Origin: Pomphorhynchus laevis
Taxonomy: Eukaryota > Acanthocephala > Palaeacanthocephala > Echinorhynchida > Pomphorhynchidae
Length of the DNA: 64,000 bases
Direction of reading: 5' to 3'
Assembly: GCA_012934845.2 (NCBI GenBank)
Contig: WNNJ02001165.1
Coordinates: forward strand, 1-64,000
Under the pieces are notes generated by a model, which searched no databases, had not been told where the DNA came from, and saw nothing but the letters and a program-made list of their open reading frames with translations. Of the stretch, positions 47,198 through 57,120 are shown one piece after another; position 1 is the stretch's first letter, and every line of letters starts with the position of its first letter. A program made the translations under genes and the position numbers.

Positions 47198-47868
47198 AAT
47201 TAACACTTGTTTGGGAATTCATCAAAAAGGCTTTAGCTGATCAAAATGGAATGAATAGAATTTCTTTAAAATCGGATAAAAGATAAAATTATATAAAATA
47301 GTTTTAAAAACTTGTCAATTATATGATAATTACTATATCGCGGAAGTTCAAACGATTATTTATACCCCTTATTCATCAATACATCAAACTGAAATTCACA
47401 ATGAACAACAAAATAAATAAAAAAACAACGAGATAAAAACACAAAAACAATAAAAATGACAAAAGAAACTATTTTAAACAATTAATAGTAGGATTGGAAA
47501 AACAGTAAATAATTTTAAATACGAATAAACTACAATTCCAAAATATTTGTTATTAAATCAATATCGGGTTAATCAATTAATTTATTATGACTTTTTGCGT
47601 AGAAAATGCTTCTTTTATTTTACGTTCAAGAATGTAAGTATCCACCGAAATCACTTCCATCGAACCCTATTTTGTTGTCATTATTTAAGGAATGATCTAT
47701 AGCAGCCTCTCAATGCATGATGCTCATACATTGAACGATAATGCACCTACATATGAACAACACTTGCAAATGTATAGTTCATTGATTTAATAATATTGAT
47801 TTAATAATATTGTGAATTTTCTAGATTGTTGAGTAAAACCAATTGTATCAATTGAAATGAACTATTTC
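47198..47868. other. AT-rich DNA with a dispersed-repeat scrap
   Basis: About 47650-47760 resembles 56718-56890 (aatcact.....atcgaacc.....ttgtcat.attta; tgatgctcatacatt/tgatgttcatacatt). Otherwise nothing recognised. Confidence 0.45.
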
Positions 47869-48731
47869 ACGCGTTTTATAACGTATCTGTTGTATATGAG
47901 ACAGCGAAGTTTTTAAGTAACCCATAAATAGGCCTTTCCCATTAGGCTTATTTTTGCTTTTTTCAAATTAATGTTTGCGAAATATGGTTTTCACCACACT
48001 TATACGTGTGCAGTATTTTTATAAAGACACTTCTAGTTGCGGAAATAAATTGATTTTAATTTTAATCTCTGGTTAACATCACCTAAACACAAGAAATACT
48101 TGTTTTTACAGAGTCGTGATTAAAACTTCACATCATATATTCAGAAATCTACATCGATGGGTAAGCCATAATTTGAGCAGATCTGCAAATTTGCCGTGGT
48201 GGCGTAGTGATTATATATGATAAAGAAGTTCTTACATAACTCGTGCTATGTCTATTGAGTGCGATGAACCAAGTCTTTGTGAATACTTTTGGGTTTCTGT
48301 ACGCGTTTTATAACGTATCTGTTGTATATGAGACAGCGAAGTTTTTAAGTAACCCATAAATAGGCCTTTCCCATTAGGCTTATTTTTGCTTTTTTCAAAT
48401 TAATGTTTGCGAAATATGGTTTTCACCACACTTATACGTGTGCAGTATTTTTATAAAGACACTTCTAGTTGCGGAAATAAATTGATTTTAATTTTAATCT
48501 CTGGTTAACATCACCTAAACACAAGAAATACTTGTTTTTACAGAGTCGTGATTAAAACTTCACATCATATATTCAGAAATCTACATCGATGGGTAAGCCA
48601 TAATTTGAGCAGATCTGCAAATTTGCCGTGGTGGCGTAGTGATTATATATGATAAAGAAGTTCTTACATAACTCGTGCTATGTCAATTGAGTGCGATGAA
48701 TCAAGTCTTTGTGAATACGTTTGGGTTTCTG
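47869..48731 (+). repeat. 432-bp tandem duplication, two near-identical units
   Basis: acgcgttttataacgtatc begins units at 47869 and 48301. Only a few differences are seen, so the duplication is recent or homogenised. The 3' part of the unit encodes LINE-C endonuclease (RGGVVIIYDKEVLT and DEPSLCEYFWVSV), so it arose at the 5' edge of the LINE-C copy that follows. Confidence 0.92.
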
Positions 48732-51300
48732 TAACAGACCATAAAAACATATTTTTCTCTCTAGGTGTCTTCTATCGCCCCCATTCGCTCCAACCGAGTC
48801 GATTATATCCTTAATAACTGAAAATGCATTCAAGGGTCAAAAAGTTATTTTATTAGGAGACTTTAACATGCCGCGAATTGATTGGATAGATTACGTTCCT
48901 CTTCCTGCATGTGATCCCCAATCATTACTGCTTTAAAACACGATAAATGATCTACATTCAGTCCACATATTCACATGAATACTCGTCACAGTGGTACTTG
49001 CTCCCCAATTCTTGACCTTTGCTATTCGAGTGAAACGTATCGGATAAAAAAACGTCAAATACGGACCTCCGCTAAGATTAAGCCATCACTCGACCATCTC
49101 AATAGAATTTAACGAACTCGGACCATATACCGAAACGGTTAAAACGACGAATCCTTTTAAGATATACTATGATGCCGTGCGCAGTATAATTTCCTGTATG
49201 TATTGGCCCGATCCATCGAAAGCAGGTATTTAAGAAGCTTGAGATCACTTTAAGACAACATTACATTGTGTTCTCGACTATTTTGCTCCGATACGTCAGA
49301 ATCGTACACATCTATCAAACACCGTGATAGATGATTTCATGCGTACAAAAAAGGGGAACTATCTTTTGAACACTACCGTCATTGCAGGAATACGGTTTCT
49401 ATTCTGAAAAAAAAAGAAAAAACGCAGTTTCATCTCAAATATATGCCGCTCCACTCATAACAATCCTGGGTGGCTTTCAAAAGCATACTTCCACGTTCTA
49501 TACACTCGACAGATTGTTCATACCTATTGGCTGAAAATTGGTCAATCTTGACGTTCCCGATTGATGTAGCTGTTTATTTTATGGACTATTTCGCTATCAA
49601 AGAAGATAGAGTGACGATCCCCGATTGTATAATCCAAACTACACACAATGTACTTCTACCTCGAGTAATCATATCTAACATTGAATTTAGCGATGAAGAG
49701 GTACGGCACGAGCTACTTAAATTACCCCGCAACGTCGCATCAGGTCCTGATCATATACCTCCAATACTCTTAACGGAATTGGCCCATGCAATATACGTTC
49801 CCTTAGCGTCTAGTTTTAGAAGATCACTGAACAAAGTTCATCTACCATCCGATTGGGCTAAGGCTATTGTAGTCCAATTTTCAAGAAAGGCGATAAATCT
49901 TAGGTTTCCAGCTAACGTCCCATCGGTCTCACATCTGTAGTTTGTAAGGTATTAGAAAAATTGATTCTTCGTCACCTTAGCGCTTTCCTTGAAGCTAACA
50001 ATCGCCTCAGCCCCAGTCAGCATGGATTTAGGCCGAATCGCTTAACGGTAACGAACCTTGTAAGAGCGAGATCAAGCTGGGTGGATTCAATGGGGAGTGG
50101 TTTCAAAGTAGATGTGATATTTATAGACTTATCGAAAGCATTCGATAGAGTTATTCCCAATTTGCTAGTAAACAAATTATCTAATATTGGTGTACGGGGC
50201 TCTTTGTTACGCTGAATTCAATCATTCGTAAGCAACCGCTCGTTTGCAGTACGCATAAGCCATTATCTTTCTGATTACTCAATGATGACGACAGGCGTTC
50301 CGCAGGGATCGGTCATTAGTCCGACTCTCTTTAATATATAACGCCGGAATGTGTTACCTATACAGATAATCTTAAGGTTTGGAGGCGAATCATTGATGAG
50401 TCCGATGTTAGCGCTCTTTAAAAAGACCTGGATTCCATAAATAAATGGTGTATATCCAATGGGCTGATGATAAATGCGACTAAATGTAGACATATGCGGA
50501 TCGGCTTCCCAGATATTTGTTGCTCTTTTAAAATTGGAAACATGTCGATTTATTCTACAGATAAAATCGATGATTTAGGGGTATATACGCTTAATACACT
50601 CGATATGAGCGCTCACGTAAATAAAGTTTCGGCCAATTGCCGTCGTACTATTGGCATCATTAGACGATCTTTTGGATCACTAGAGGCATGTAGCTTCAGA
50701 ATAATATACAAGGCCCTCATCGAATCTCGAATGCTATACGCATCTCCCGCAGCGTATCACATCTGTGCAAGAACATTGTGGCTTACGAATCGATTCTCCA
50801 GTCGGCTACTCGTTTTGTTCCCACCGTCAAAGACCTGCCGTTTGATAAGAAGTTAGAAATTCTAGGTGTTTCAACGGTTTGTGAAAGTTTGGTAAAAGCT
50901 AATCTTATGCTGGTATGGAGGGCAATTTTATCGCCCACTCATCCCCTCAACTTCATGTTTTGCCTACGCAACTCCGAGCAGTTACGTGGACATCGACTAA
51001 CGCTCAAACATCGTAGAAAAGTCCATCGACATTATCAGGATATCAGAGATCGAGCAATAAACAGTTGGAACAGGATCCCGTCATCTGCAATTGAATGCCG
51101 GAACATCCGAGAATTTCGGCGTGCGTTGAATAGTGTATCGCTCTCATAGGAAGTCGAACCTGATTTGGATTGCTTTCTGTTTTACTGACATTGTACTTTT
51201 ACATTGATATCCAGTCAAACGAGCCACCACTCATCAGCTGTTGTATACTAATATTTTTTCTTATTATTTATAATATTTTTATTACAATAAACTCTTAAAA
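48732..51300 (+). pseudogene. LINE-C ORF2 copy, CR1-type, decayed
   Basis: Continues from the duplicated endonuclease block: FFSLGVFYRPHS, then (49470-49940) a linker/RT start with LPRNVASGPDHIPPILLTEL, (49961-50215) RT SPSQHGFRPNRLTVTNLV and DVIFIDLSKAFDRVIPN, a TTGVPQGSVISPTLFNI motif B around 50290, and YTDN in place of YADD near 50352. The carboxyl end (50467-51149) includes LVWRAILSPTHPLNF and WNRIPSSAIECRNIREFRRA and stops at 51149. At least five frameshifts or stops. Features are those of CR1-clade LINEs. 3' tail is AT-rich with aataaac near 51290. Confidence 0.85.
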
Positions 51301-51582
51301 TATTGAACTCTAAGATATTGTCAAAGTAACGAAAGAAAATTTTTATCCGATTTCAAGTTAAAAATATCAGGATTTTGACGTCAAAACTGGTTGCAGCAAT
51401 GATGAGCGAGGTGAACTGAAGCTCATAGATACGCCACGCATGATGATGTACCCAATTGTCTTTCGCAGCCTCGCAATTTCGGCGGTGTATAAGCTGTAGT
51501 TTTCTAAGCTAGCTTACGAGCTATACTTTGGAGACAACGGTTAGCGTCGACACCAATTCCAGACGAGCATGATAAAAAATGG
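51301..51582. other. Unassigned gap between LINE-C and LINE-B
   Basis: No gene seen; the two LINEs face each other 3' end to 3' end across this gap. Confidence 0.4.
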
Positions 51583-51661
51583 GATAATAATACAAATTTA
51601 TTTAATCTGGCAAATGCGTACAAGATGCACGCTTACAAGTCCACTAACAAAAATGAAAAAG

Positions 51662-54565
51662 TCAAGCAGATAAATTGTTTAAATGGGATCGGATTTGGCA
51701 TTTGAAGCACGGCAGGGAAGTTGATTGGCGTATACGAATGAACAGATGATTCCACGATAGAGGAGCAGACACCAGGAAGGATCGGAGTCTAAAAGAGGTA
51801 GAGTAGTTTGGAATATGTAAAAGAAGGGAATTACAGGAACTCGAGGAACAGTAAACAAGACGAGAATTATCAAGAAAATGAAGGTTGAGAAATGAAGGGG
51901 TATGAAAAGTTGCAAGGCGGAAAGCAACGATAAGAAGACGAATTTGAACACGACAATAAATTGTAGGCAAATCGAGAGAAGCAAGATGGTAGGATGTATG
52001 ATCAAAACGACGAAGACGGAGGAGAATTCGGACGGCTGCGTTGACGATGCGTTGTAGGGTAAGAAGAGTGGATTTAGGTGAGTTGGAAAATATACTAAGA
52101 CAATAATCGGGTCTAGAAAAAAGGAAAGAAGATATGAGAGCCATACAAGAAGGGAAATCGATCAATCTACGAACTTGACGGAAGTTGCGGAGTATCAAGG
52201 TAGATGAGCGTACTTTATCTCTAACGAAAGGTTTAAGTGAAAGTCGGTTGTCAAAATGGAAGCCTAGGAAAACGAGATTATCAACGATAGGAAGAATTGT
52301 AGAATTTAATGATACGGAGGGAGGTTCGAAGCAGAGGCGTCGAGGTAGGATCCACATAATTTTGGATTTATCAGGATTCAGAGAAAGGCGAAGGGAAGAA
52401 AGATGATTGGAAATTGAGACAAGACAGTCGGAAGCAGAAACACTAAGATCGTGAATACGATAAACAGGTGCATGAGCATAGATGATAATGTCATCAGCAT
52501 ATTGCATAACATGGAAGTTAAATTTATGAGAAATCGAAGACAAATCACCGAGAAGAAGACAGAAAAGCATAGGGCCTAATACGGAGCCTTGTGGAACACC
52601 GGACGGGATGGACGAAGGATGGGAGAGATAAGAGTTAGAATAGACGCGAAATGTACGGTATGATAGATATGAAGAAAACCATGATACAGTGGGTAAAGAG
52701 AAGACATAATCATGACGAAGGTGATGGAGAAGAATCGAGTGATCGGCGATGTTAAAAGCAGACGATAGATCAAGAGAAACTATGACACTACATAATTTAT
52801 GATCGCGCGATATGAGTAAGTCGTTATAAACTTTAAGACATGCAATTTCGGTAGAGTAATTTGAGCGAAAAGCGGCTTGGAAGGGAGGAAACAAGTTAGA
52901 GGAAAATAGATATGTATTAACTTGCTTGAGAACGAGACGCTCAAGGAGTTTAGAGAGGGTTGGGAGAAGTGAGATTGGACGGTACGAAGATGGTAGTGAG
53001 GAGTCGAGAGATTGCTTTTTGATGAGAGGACGAACAGTGGCGCATTTCCAGATGGAAGGAAATGTACGGCTACGGATGGACGAGTTGAACAATGTGGTTA
53101 GGAAGGGTGAGATAGAGGAGCAGATATTTTTAAGCAAGTGAGTTGGAATTGGGTCAGAAGGAGAGGTTGTATTAGGTAATGACAGCAGAACCGAAGAAAC
53201 TTCATCAGACGAAACGGGAAGAAGGTGGAATAGTTCTGGGAGGGAAGTATTTAAAGAGAAGAGTGGGTACAAGGGGGCTACGGGTAGTAGGGAAAGTAAA
53301 TTAGATAGCTTAGTTTGTAGATAAGAAGAAAATTCATCAGGATTTATATTACAAGAAGTAGATGATCGTGAAAGAATTGAGTTTAAGATTTTCCAATGAG
53401 ATTTAGAGTTGGAAGATGACTCGAGTTGATTTCGCCAAAAGATAGTACGTTTAGTACGTATAAGAATAAGATGTGAACGGCGTAGAGAAAAGTAGGAATC
53501 ACGGAGATTTGGAGTGAGTGAGTTGGGAGAACGTTTAAGAAAGCGATTATACACACGAAAATAGTGACGGAGTCGACGCTTAGAAATACTACAGTCAGAA
53601 TTGAACCAGGGAGCATGGCGCAAGCGCTGGAAACGTCGAAGTCGACTAGGCAGACCGTTATTGAGGATCGACGTAAGTTCAGAATCAAACAGAATGCAGA
53701 GATCATCGGGAGAGAGATATTTAAGAGGAAGTGAAAAGAGTGAAGAATTGAGTAAGGCTGTGCAGAGAACAGGGATATCGAGAAGCTTCCAGGGTCGACT
53801 TTGTGTAGATAATGGTAAAGGCAGAGAAGGAGGATGGGGACGAGTAAGAGTAAGAGTGGCACGGAAATGATCGGACAAACCAGGATCAGTAATTGACAAG
53901 GAGGTATAGTCATTGAAGCAGTTAGGAACAGCAATGATGTCGAGAGCACCGCCGAGAATATGAGTTGGGATTGTTGAAAGTGATTTATAGTTAAAATCAG
54001 AAAAAAGATTAGTTAAAGTGATAGAGTCAGACGAGCGACCAAGACGAATGTTAAAGTCACCGAGAACAAAAGAACGAGTATAAGACAATGAACAGTGAGA
54101 CATTAGATCTGCAAGGTTGTTAAAGAAGATACGTGATGGAGCAACTGAACCTGGACAGTATACAATCACAAGTTCCAGAGGGAAAGGAGTTGATAATCTG
54201 CATATGAGTAATTCGAACGAAGTGTAACGGATGTTAACGTTGATTTTAGGCAAAGACATTGGGTGACGAGCAATGTCAACAATACCGCCATGGTTAGAAA
54301 CAGTAGATGTATGAGATGCAATTTGACGAGCTGATTCAACTAGAGAACAACCAGAGCGACATAGACGACGAATAGCAAGATCGTCGGAGTCATAGTGCCA
54401 GGATTCGGTAATGCCGAGAATATCGATAGATAATTGATCGAAGATATCGAGAAGCATATCAGCTTTATGAAGAATGGAGCGAGTGTTGAATAGACTAAGA
54501 CGAAAAGTATGCTTAGGAGCGAGATCGACTAGCGAAGAAGACAAGGGGGAGAGATGGGACGCCAT
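51662..54565 (-). CDS. LINE-B ORF2: endonuclease-reverse transcriptase, intact
   Basis: 967 uninterrupted codons. AP endonuclease at about 20-235: N27 of FNTRS, E54 of ITESW, GDFN 169-172, D209 of GALDII, SDH 231-233. RT at about 500-760: YRPISLLPTLSKLLERLV, LDLSSAF (D599), SGVPQGSVLGPMLF (motif B, 655-668), QYADDIIIY (YADD 689-692). The carboxyl end is basic, as usual in the CR1/L2 group. All catalytic residues I can check are present, so this protein could be enzymatically competent; in the usual model it nicks target DNA and primes cDNA synthesis there. The start codon lies inside the end of ORF1 in another frame, so translation may depend on re-initiation. Confidence 0.93.
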   Translation of the reverse strand: MASHLSPLSSSLVDLAPKHTFRLSLFNTRSILHKADMLLDIFDQLSIDILGITESWHYDSDDLAIRRLCRSGCSLVESARQIASHTSTVSNHGGIVDIARHPMSLPKINVNIRYTSFELLICRLSTPFPLELVIVYCPGSVAPSRIFFNNLADLMSHCSLSYTRSFVLGDFNIRLGRSSDSITLTNLFSDFNYKSLSTIPTHILGGALDIIAVPNCFNDYTSLSITDPGLSDHFRATLTLTRPHPPSLPLPLSTQSRPWKLLDIPVLCTALLNSSLFSLPLKYLSPDDLCILFDSELTSILNNGLPSRLRRFQRLRHAPWFNSDCSISKRRLRHYFRVYNRFLKRSPNSLTPNLRDSYFSLRRSHLILIRTKRTIFWRNQLESSSNSKSHWKILNSILSRSSTSCNINPDEFSSYLQTKLSNLLSLLPVAPLYPLFSLNTSLPELFHLLPVSSDEVSSVLLSLPNTTSPSDPIPTHLLKNICSSISPFLTTLFNSSIRSRTFPSIWKCATVRPLIKKQSLDSSLPSSYRPISLLPTLSKLLERLVLKQVNTYLFSSNLFPPFQAAFRSNYSTEIACLKVYNDLLISRDHKLCSVIVSLDLSSAFNIADHSILLHHLRHDYVFSLPTVSWFSSYLSYRTFRVYSNSYLSHPSSIPSGVPQGSVLGPMLFCLLLGDLSSISHKFNFHVMQYADDIIIYAHAPVYRIHDLSVSASDCLVSISNHLSSLRLSLNPDKSKIMWILPRRLCFEPPSVSLNSTILPIVDNLVFLGFHFDNRLSLKPFVRDKVRSSTLILRNFRQVRRLIDFPSCMALISSFLFSRPDYCLSIFSNSPKSTLLTLQRIVNAAVRILLRLRRFDHTSYHLASLDLPTIYCRVQIRLLIVAFRLATFHTPSFLNLHFLDNSRLVYCSSSSCNSLLLHIPNYSTSFRLRSFLVSAPLSWNHLFIRIRQSTSLPCFKCQIRSHLNNLSA

Positions 54566-55945
54566 CGAATTTTTGGCCTTGTGTGTACAACGTGAAAATT
54601 TCCGTTGATTTTACGTATAGATAAGGATGACTCGCCGTTTGTTTCACGTCGATGTTTCTCAATGCGAGCTAAATTGAGCTGGGCAATATCAGAAGGGGAG
54701 CGGTCTGGAAAGATACGGCAAGTAGATGAAGTGGTAAGAATTTTAAAACGTTGGGAGAGTACCAAAGAGGCATGTGAACTATGTCGGAAAACGATTTTTA
54801 ATAGTGGAGGACTGAGATGATTGGATTTAGTAGATTTGTTTAAACGAATAAAGGATACAGGAGTGATATTATTGAAGAGGGATGGGTTATCATCAGGAAG
54901 AATGGTTGCTAGGATAGACCTGAAAGCAGATACATCATCATCAAGGCGAGATTGTGGAGAAACAGATTCGGAGAGCTTTAAGTTTGATATGATTATACAG
55001 CGATCGCGCGAAGGAAAACTATTTCGTGGAAGTGGTGGACGGACAGAGCTGGTAGGAGTCAAGGCATATGAGCAGATAGAAGTGGAAATGACAGAGGTGC
55101 TCGACAGAGAATTAATATTGTTTGGAGCCAGTGTGACAGGAGCGGGGTGTTGAATCGGTTGATCAGAGATGTGACTGGATATGATTTTAAAGGAAGGATG
55201 TAAATTATTTGGAAGTGTTACGTGGGAGGTAGAGTAAGGAGAATTAAGATAGGTTTGGGCATGTGTGACAGGAGTGGCTTTTTGAATCAGTTGATTGGAA
55301 ATGTGACTGGAAATGATTTTGATGGAAGGATGTAGATTATTGGAAAGTGATACGTGGGAGGTAGAGTAAGGAGAATTAAGATAGGTTGGAGCATGTGTAA
55401 CAGGAGTGGAGTGTTGAATCGGTTGATCGGAGATGTTACTGGATATGATTTTTACGGAATGATGTAAATTATTGAGAAGTGATACGAAGGAGGTCAAGTA
55501 AGGAGTACGTGAAGAGAATAAAGAAGTTTGAGATTTATTTAGATTGGGGGAGGAATAGGAAAGAGGAGGTACGAGATGAAAATAGTACCTCCTCTTGAAC
55601 GAGGAGTGTGTGAGAGAGTAGGTTCAATAATGGGATTATAAGATGCGAAGTCATGTGTTGATGCGAGAGAAACATCTAAAACAGCATTGGTCTGAGTGGT
55701 CGTGTGTGATACAGGAGTAGAGGAGCAGGATAATTGTAGTAGTCGTACTGATGTACAAAAACCGCATGTGAACTGTTTACGTTTATACACCTGGTGGTCG
55801 GATATTTTAATACGAACAAGTGTCCATAGATCACAATCTTTGGAATCGCATCAAACTTCAAAACTGGTATAACCATCATTGCATTCCGATGTGGAAGATT
55901 CTTGATAAGGAACAGGGATCTGAAATCGCGCTTTTTGAGGCATGA
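54529..55945 (-). pseudogene. LINE-B ORF1 with PHD-like finger and 44-residue repeats
   Basis: From ATG 55945 (MPQKARFQIPVPYQESS) the frame has one stop (TGA, near 55848, where Trp/Cys context suggests a former sense codon) and one frameshift around 55565-55620. The early part, C-D-S-K-D-C-D-L-W-T...C-G-F-C, looks like a decayed PHD-type zinc finger, a known feature of CR1/L2 ORF1 proteins. From 55497 322 codons are open: three 44-residue tandem repeats (about 55488-55093), then a domain with RDRCIIISNLKLSES and, at the end, RKINGNFHVVHTRPK, typical of L2-type ORF1. It would bind element RNA. Confidence 0.8.
55093..55488 (-). repeat. Three 132-bp in-frame repeats in LINE-B ORF1
   Basis: Each unit encodes 44 residues around NNLHPSIKIISSHIS and PVTHAQTYLNSPYSTS. 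Units differ at about 15-25 percent of residues and keep frame, which suggests selection or recent duplication. Confidence 0.88.
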
Positions 55946-55990
55946 CCTTTTATTGATAGATTGAGCTCAATCCGCGAGCGTAGCGAGCGG

Positions 55991-56287
55991 AACTGACAGG
56001 AATAATCTTGAACTGACAAGAATAATCTGGAACTGACAGGAATAATCTGGAACTGACAGAAATAATCTGGAACTGACAGGAATAATCTGGAACTGACAGG
56101 AATAATCTGGAACTGACAGAATAATCTGGAACTGACAGAATAATCTGGAACTGACAGAATAATCTGGAACTGACAGGAATAATCTGGAACTGACAGGAAT
56201 AATCTGGAACTGACAGGAATAATCTGGAACTGACAGGAATAATCTGGAACTGACAGGAATAATCTGGAACTGACCGGAATAATCTGG
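55991..56287 (-). repeat. 20-bp minisatellite at the LINE-B 5' side, 15 units
   Basis: On the plus strand the unit is aactgacaggaataatctgg; 12 units are 20 bp and three (56111-56167) are 19 bp by loss of one g or a. The array starts 46 bp before the ORF1 start codon on the minus strand, so it occupies the place of the 5' UTR/promoter. Tandem promoter monomers are known from some mammalian L1 families. Confidence 0.95.
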
Positions 56288-56290
56288 AAT

Positions 56291-57120
56291 GTATGTTATT
56301 TATCTCAAATGTAAGAACTTAGTAAAAATTGAGTGTTCAATTTCACAAACCCTTTCATCGTATTTTGCTATTTTCCGTGCCTTGTGAAAATCGAACGATG
56401 AACTTGGTGATCTGGAGGCATTTAAAGACGCGTGTATGTTAAATATACATATATCAAGGAATGTGCGCTGTGGGTACCTCCAAAAAGATCATTACATGCG
56501 ATGTCGAGACGAGCACACCTGTCTGTGTTTGTACTCGATGCTTGAAAGGTAACATTTGGATTGAGTGGTTTAAGCGATAGCTTAAGCTGCACGCCGGATG
56601 ATATTTTTGTTATAGCTTTTGCAATATAGTCACGTACACAAGTATATCTGACAGTCGGGACGTAACCGTATTTACACGACAGAGCGTGAGATATGGAATT
56701 GGGTTGACCACATTATTCTCCACAGAAATCACTTTACTCTATCGAACCTGATTTTATTGTCATGATTTAATGACTGATCATACTTATCACTGATACATGC
56801 ATTATTACTCATGCATTATCATGATTACTCATGCATTATCAGTAATGATGTTCATACATTCAGCGAATCTCTTTGATGCACAATGAGTCAAATATGGGAA
56901 CATATTTAGTTAAATACCGCCTTTTTCTGGTTCTCATATTTTGTATAACGGAAGGTATTAGTAAGGTATATACGTGCTTATTCGGTTTTTAACAGAGGAT
57001 AATCATATTTCGAGATTTTTAATTTTTAATTTTTAGGGAAATAAAATAAAAATGTGTAGTGCATATTACTTAAATTATTTAAAAGAGAGATAAACTATTA
57101 AGAGGCGAAGTTCGCCTTCA
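56291..57120. other. Unassigned DNA between LINE-B and gypsy fossil 3
   Basis: Contains a scrap of the dispersed repeat also seen at 47650 (56718-56890) with a local duplication of actcatgcattatca. No gene recognised. Confidence 0.45.

Larger units (their letters stand above)
51583..56290 (-). mobile_element. LINE-B, near full length, CR1/L2 group
   Basis: Minus strand: minisatellite 5' side (56287-55991), ORF1 (55945-54529), ORF2 (54565-51662) overlapping it by 37 bp, 3' UTR of about 80 bp ending near 51583 in a short att-rich tail. The 3' end was fixed by comparison with a truncated copy at 59648-59768. Only two breaks seen, both in the N-terminal half of ORF1. Base composition is purine-rich on the plus strand and clearly less AT-rich than the flanks. 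Other pieces of this family lie at 37.1, 43.0 and 59.7 kb. Confidence 0.92.

Noticed and set aside
47869-48731. 432-bp duplication as a third retrozyme
   Set aside because: No hammerhead core on either strand, and the unit contains LINE-C coding sequence.
52185-53870. Arg/Glu/Ser-rich plus-strand frames over LINE-B
   Set aside because: They are antisense shadows of the intact minus-strand ORF2; its codon bias explains them.
55973-56290. CRISPR-like array
   Set aside because: The units are contiguous 20-bp repeats with no spacers; it is a minisatellite.
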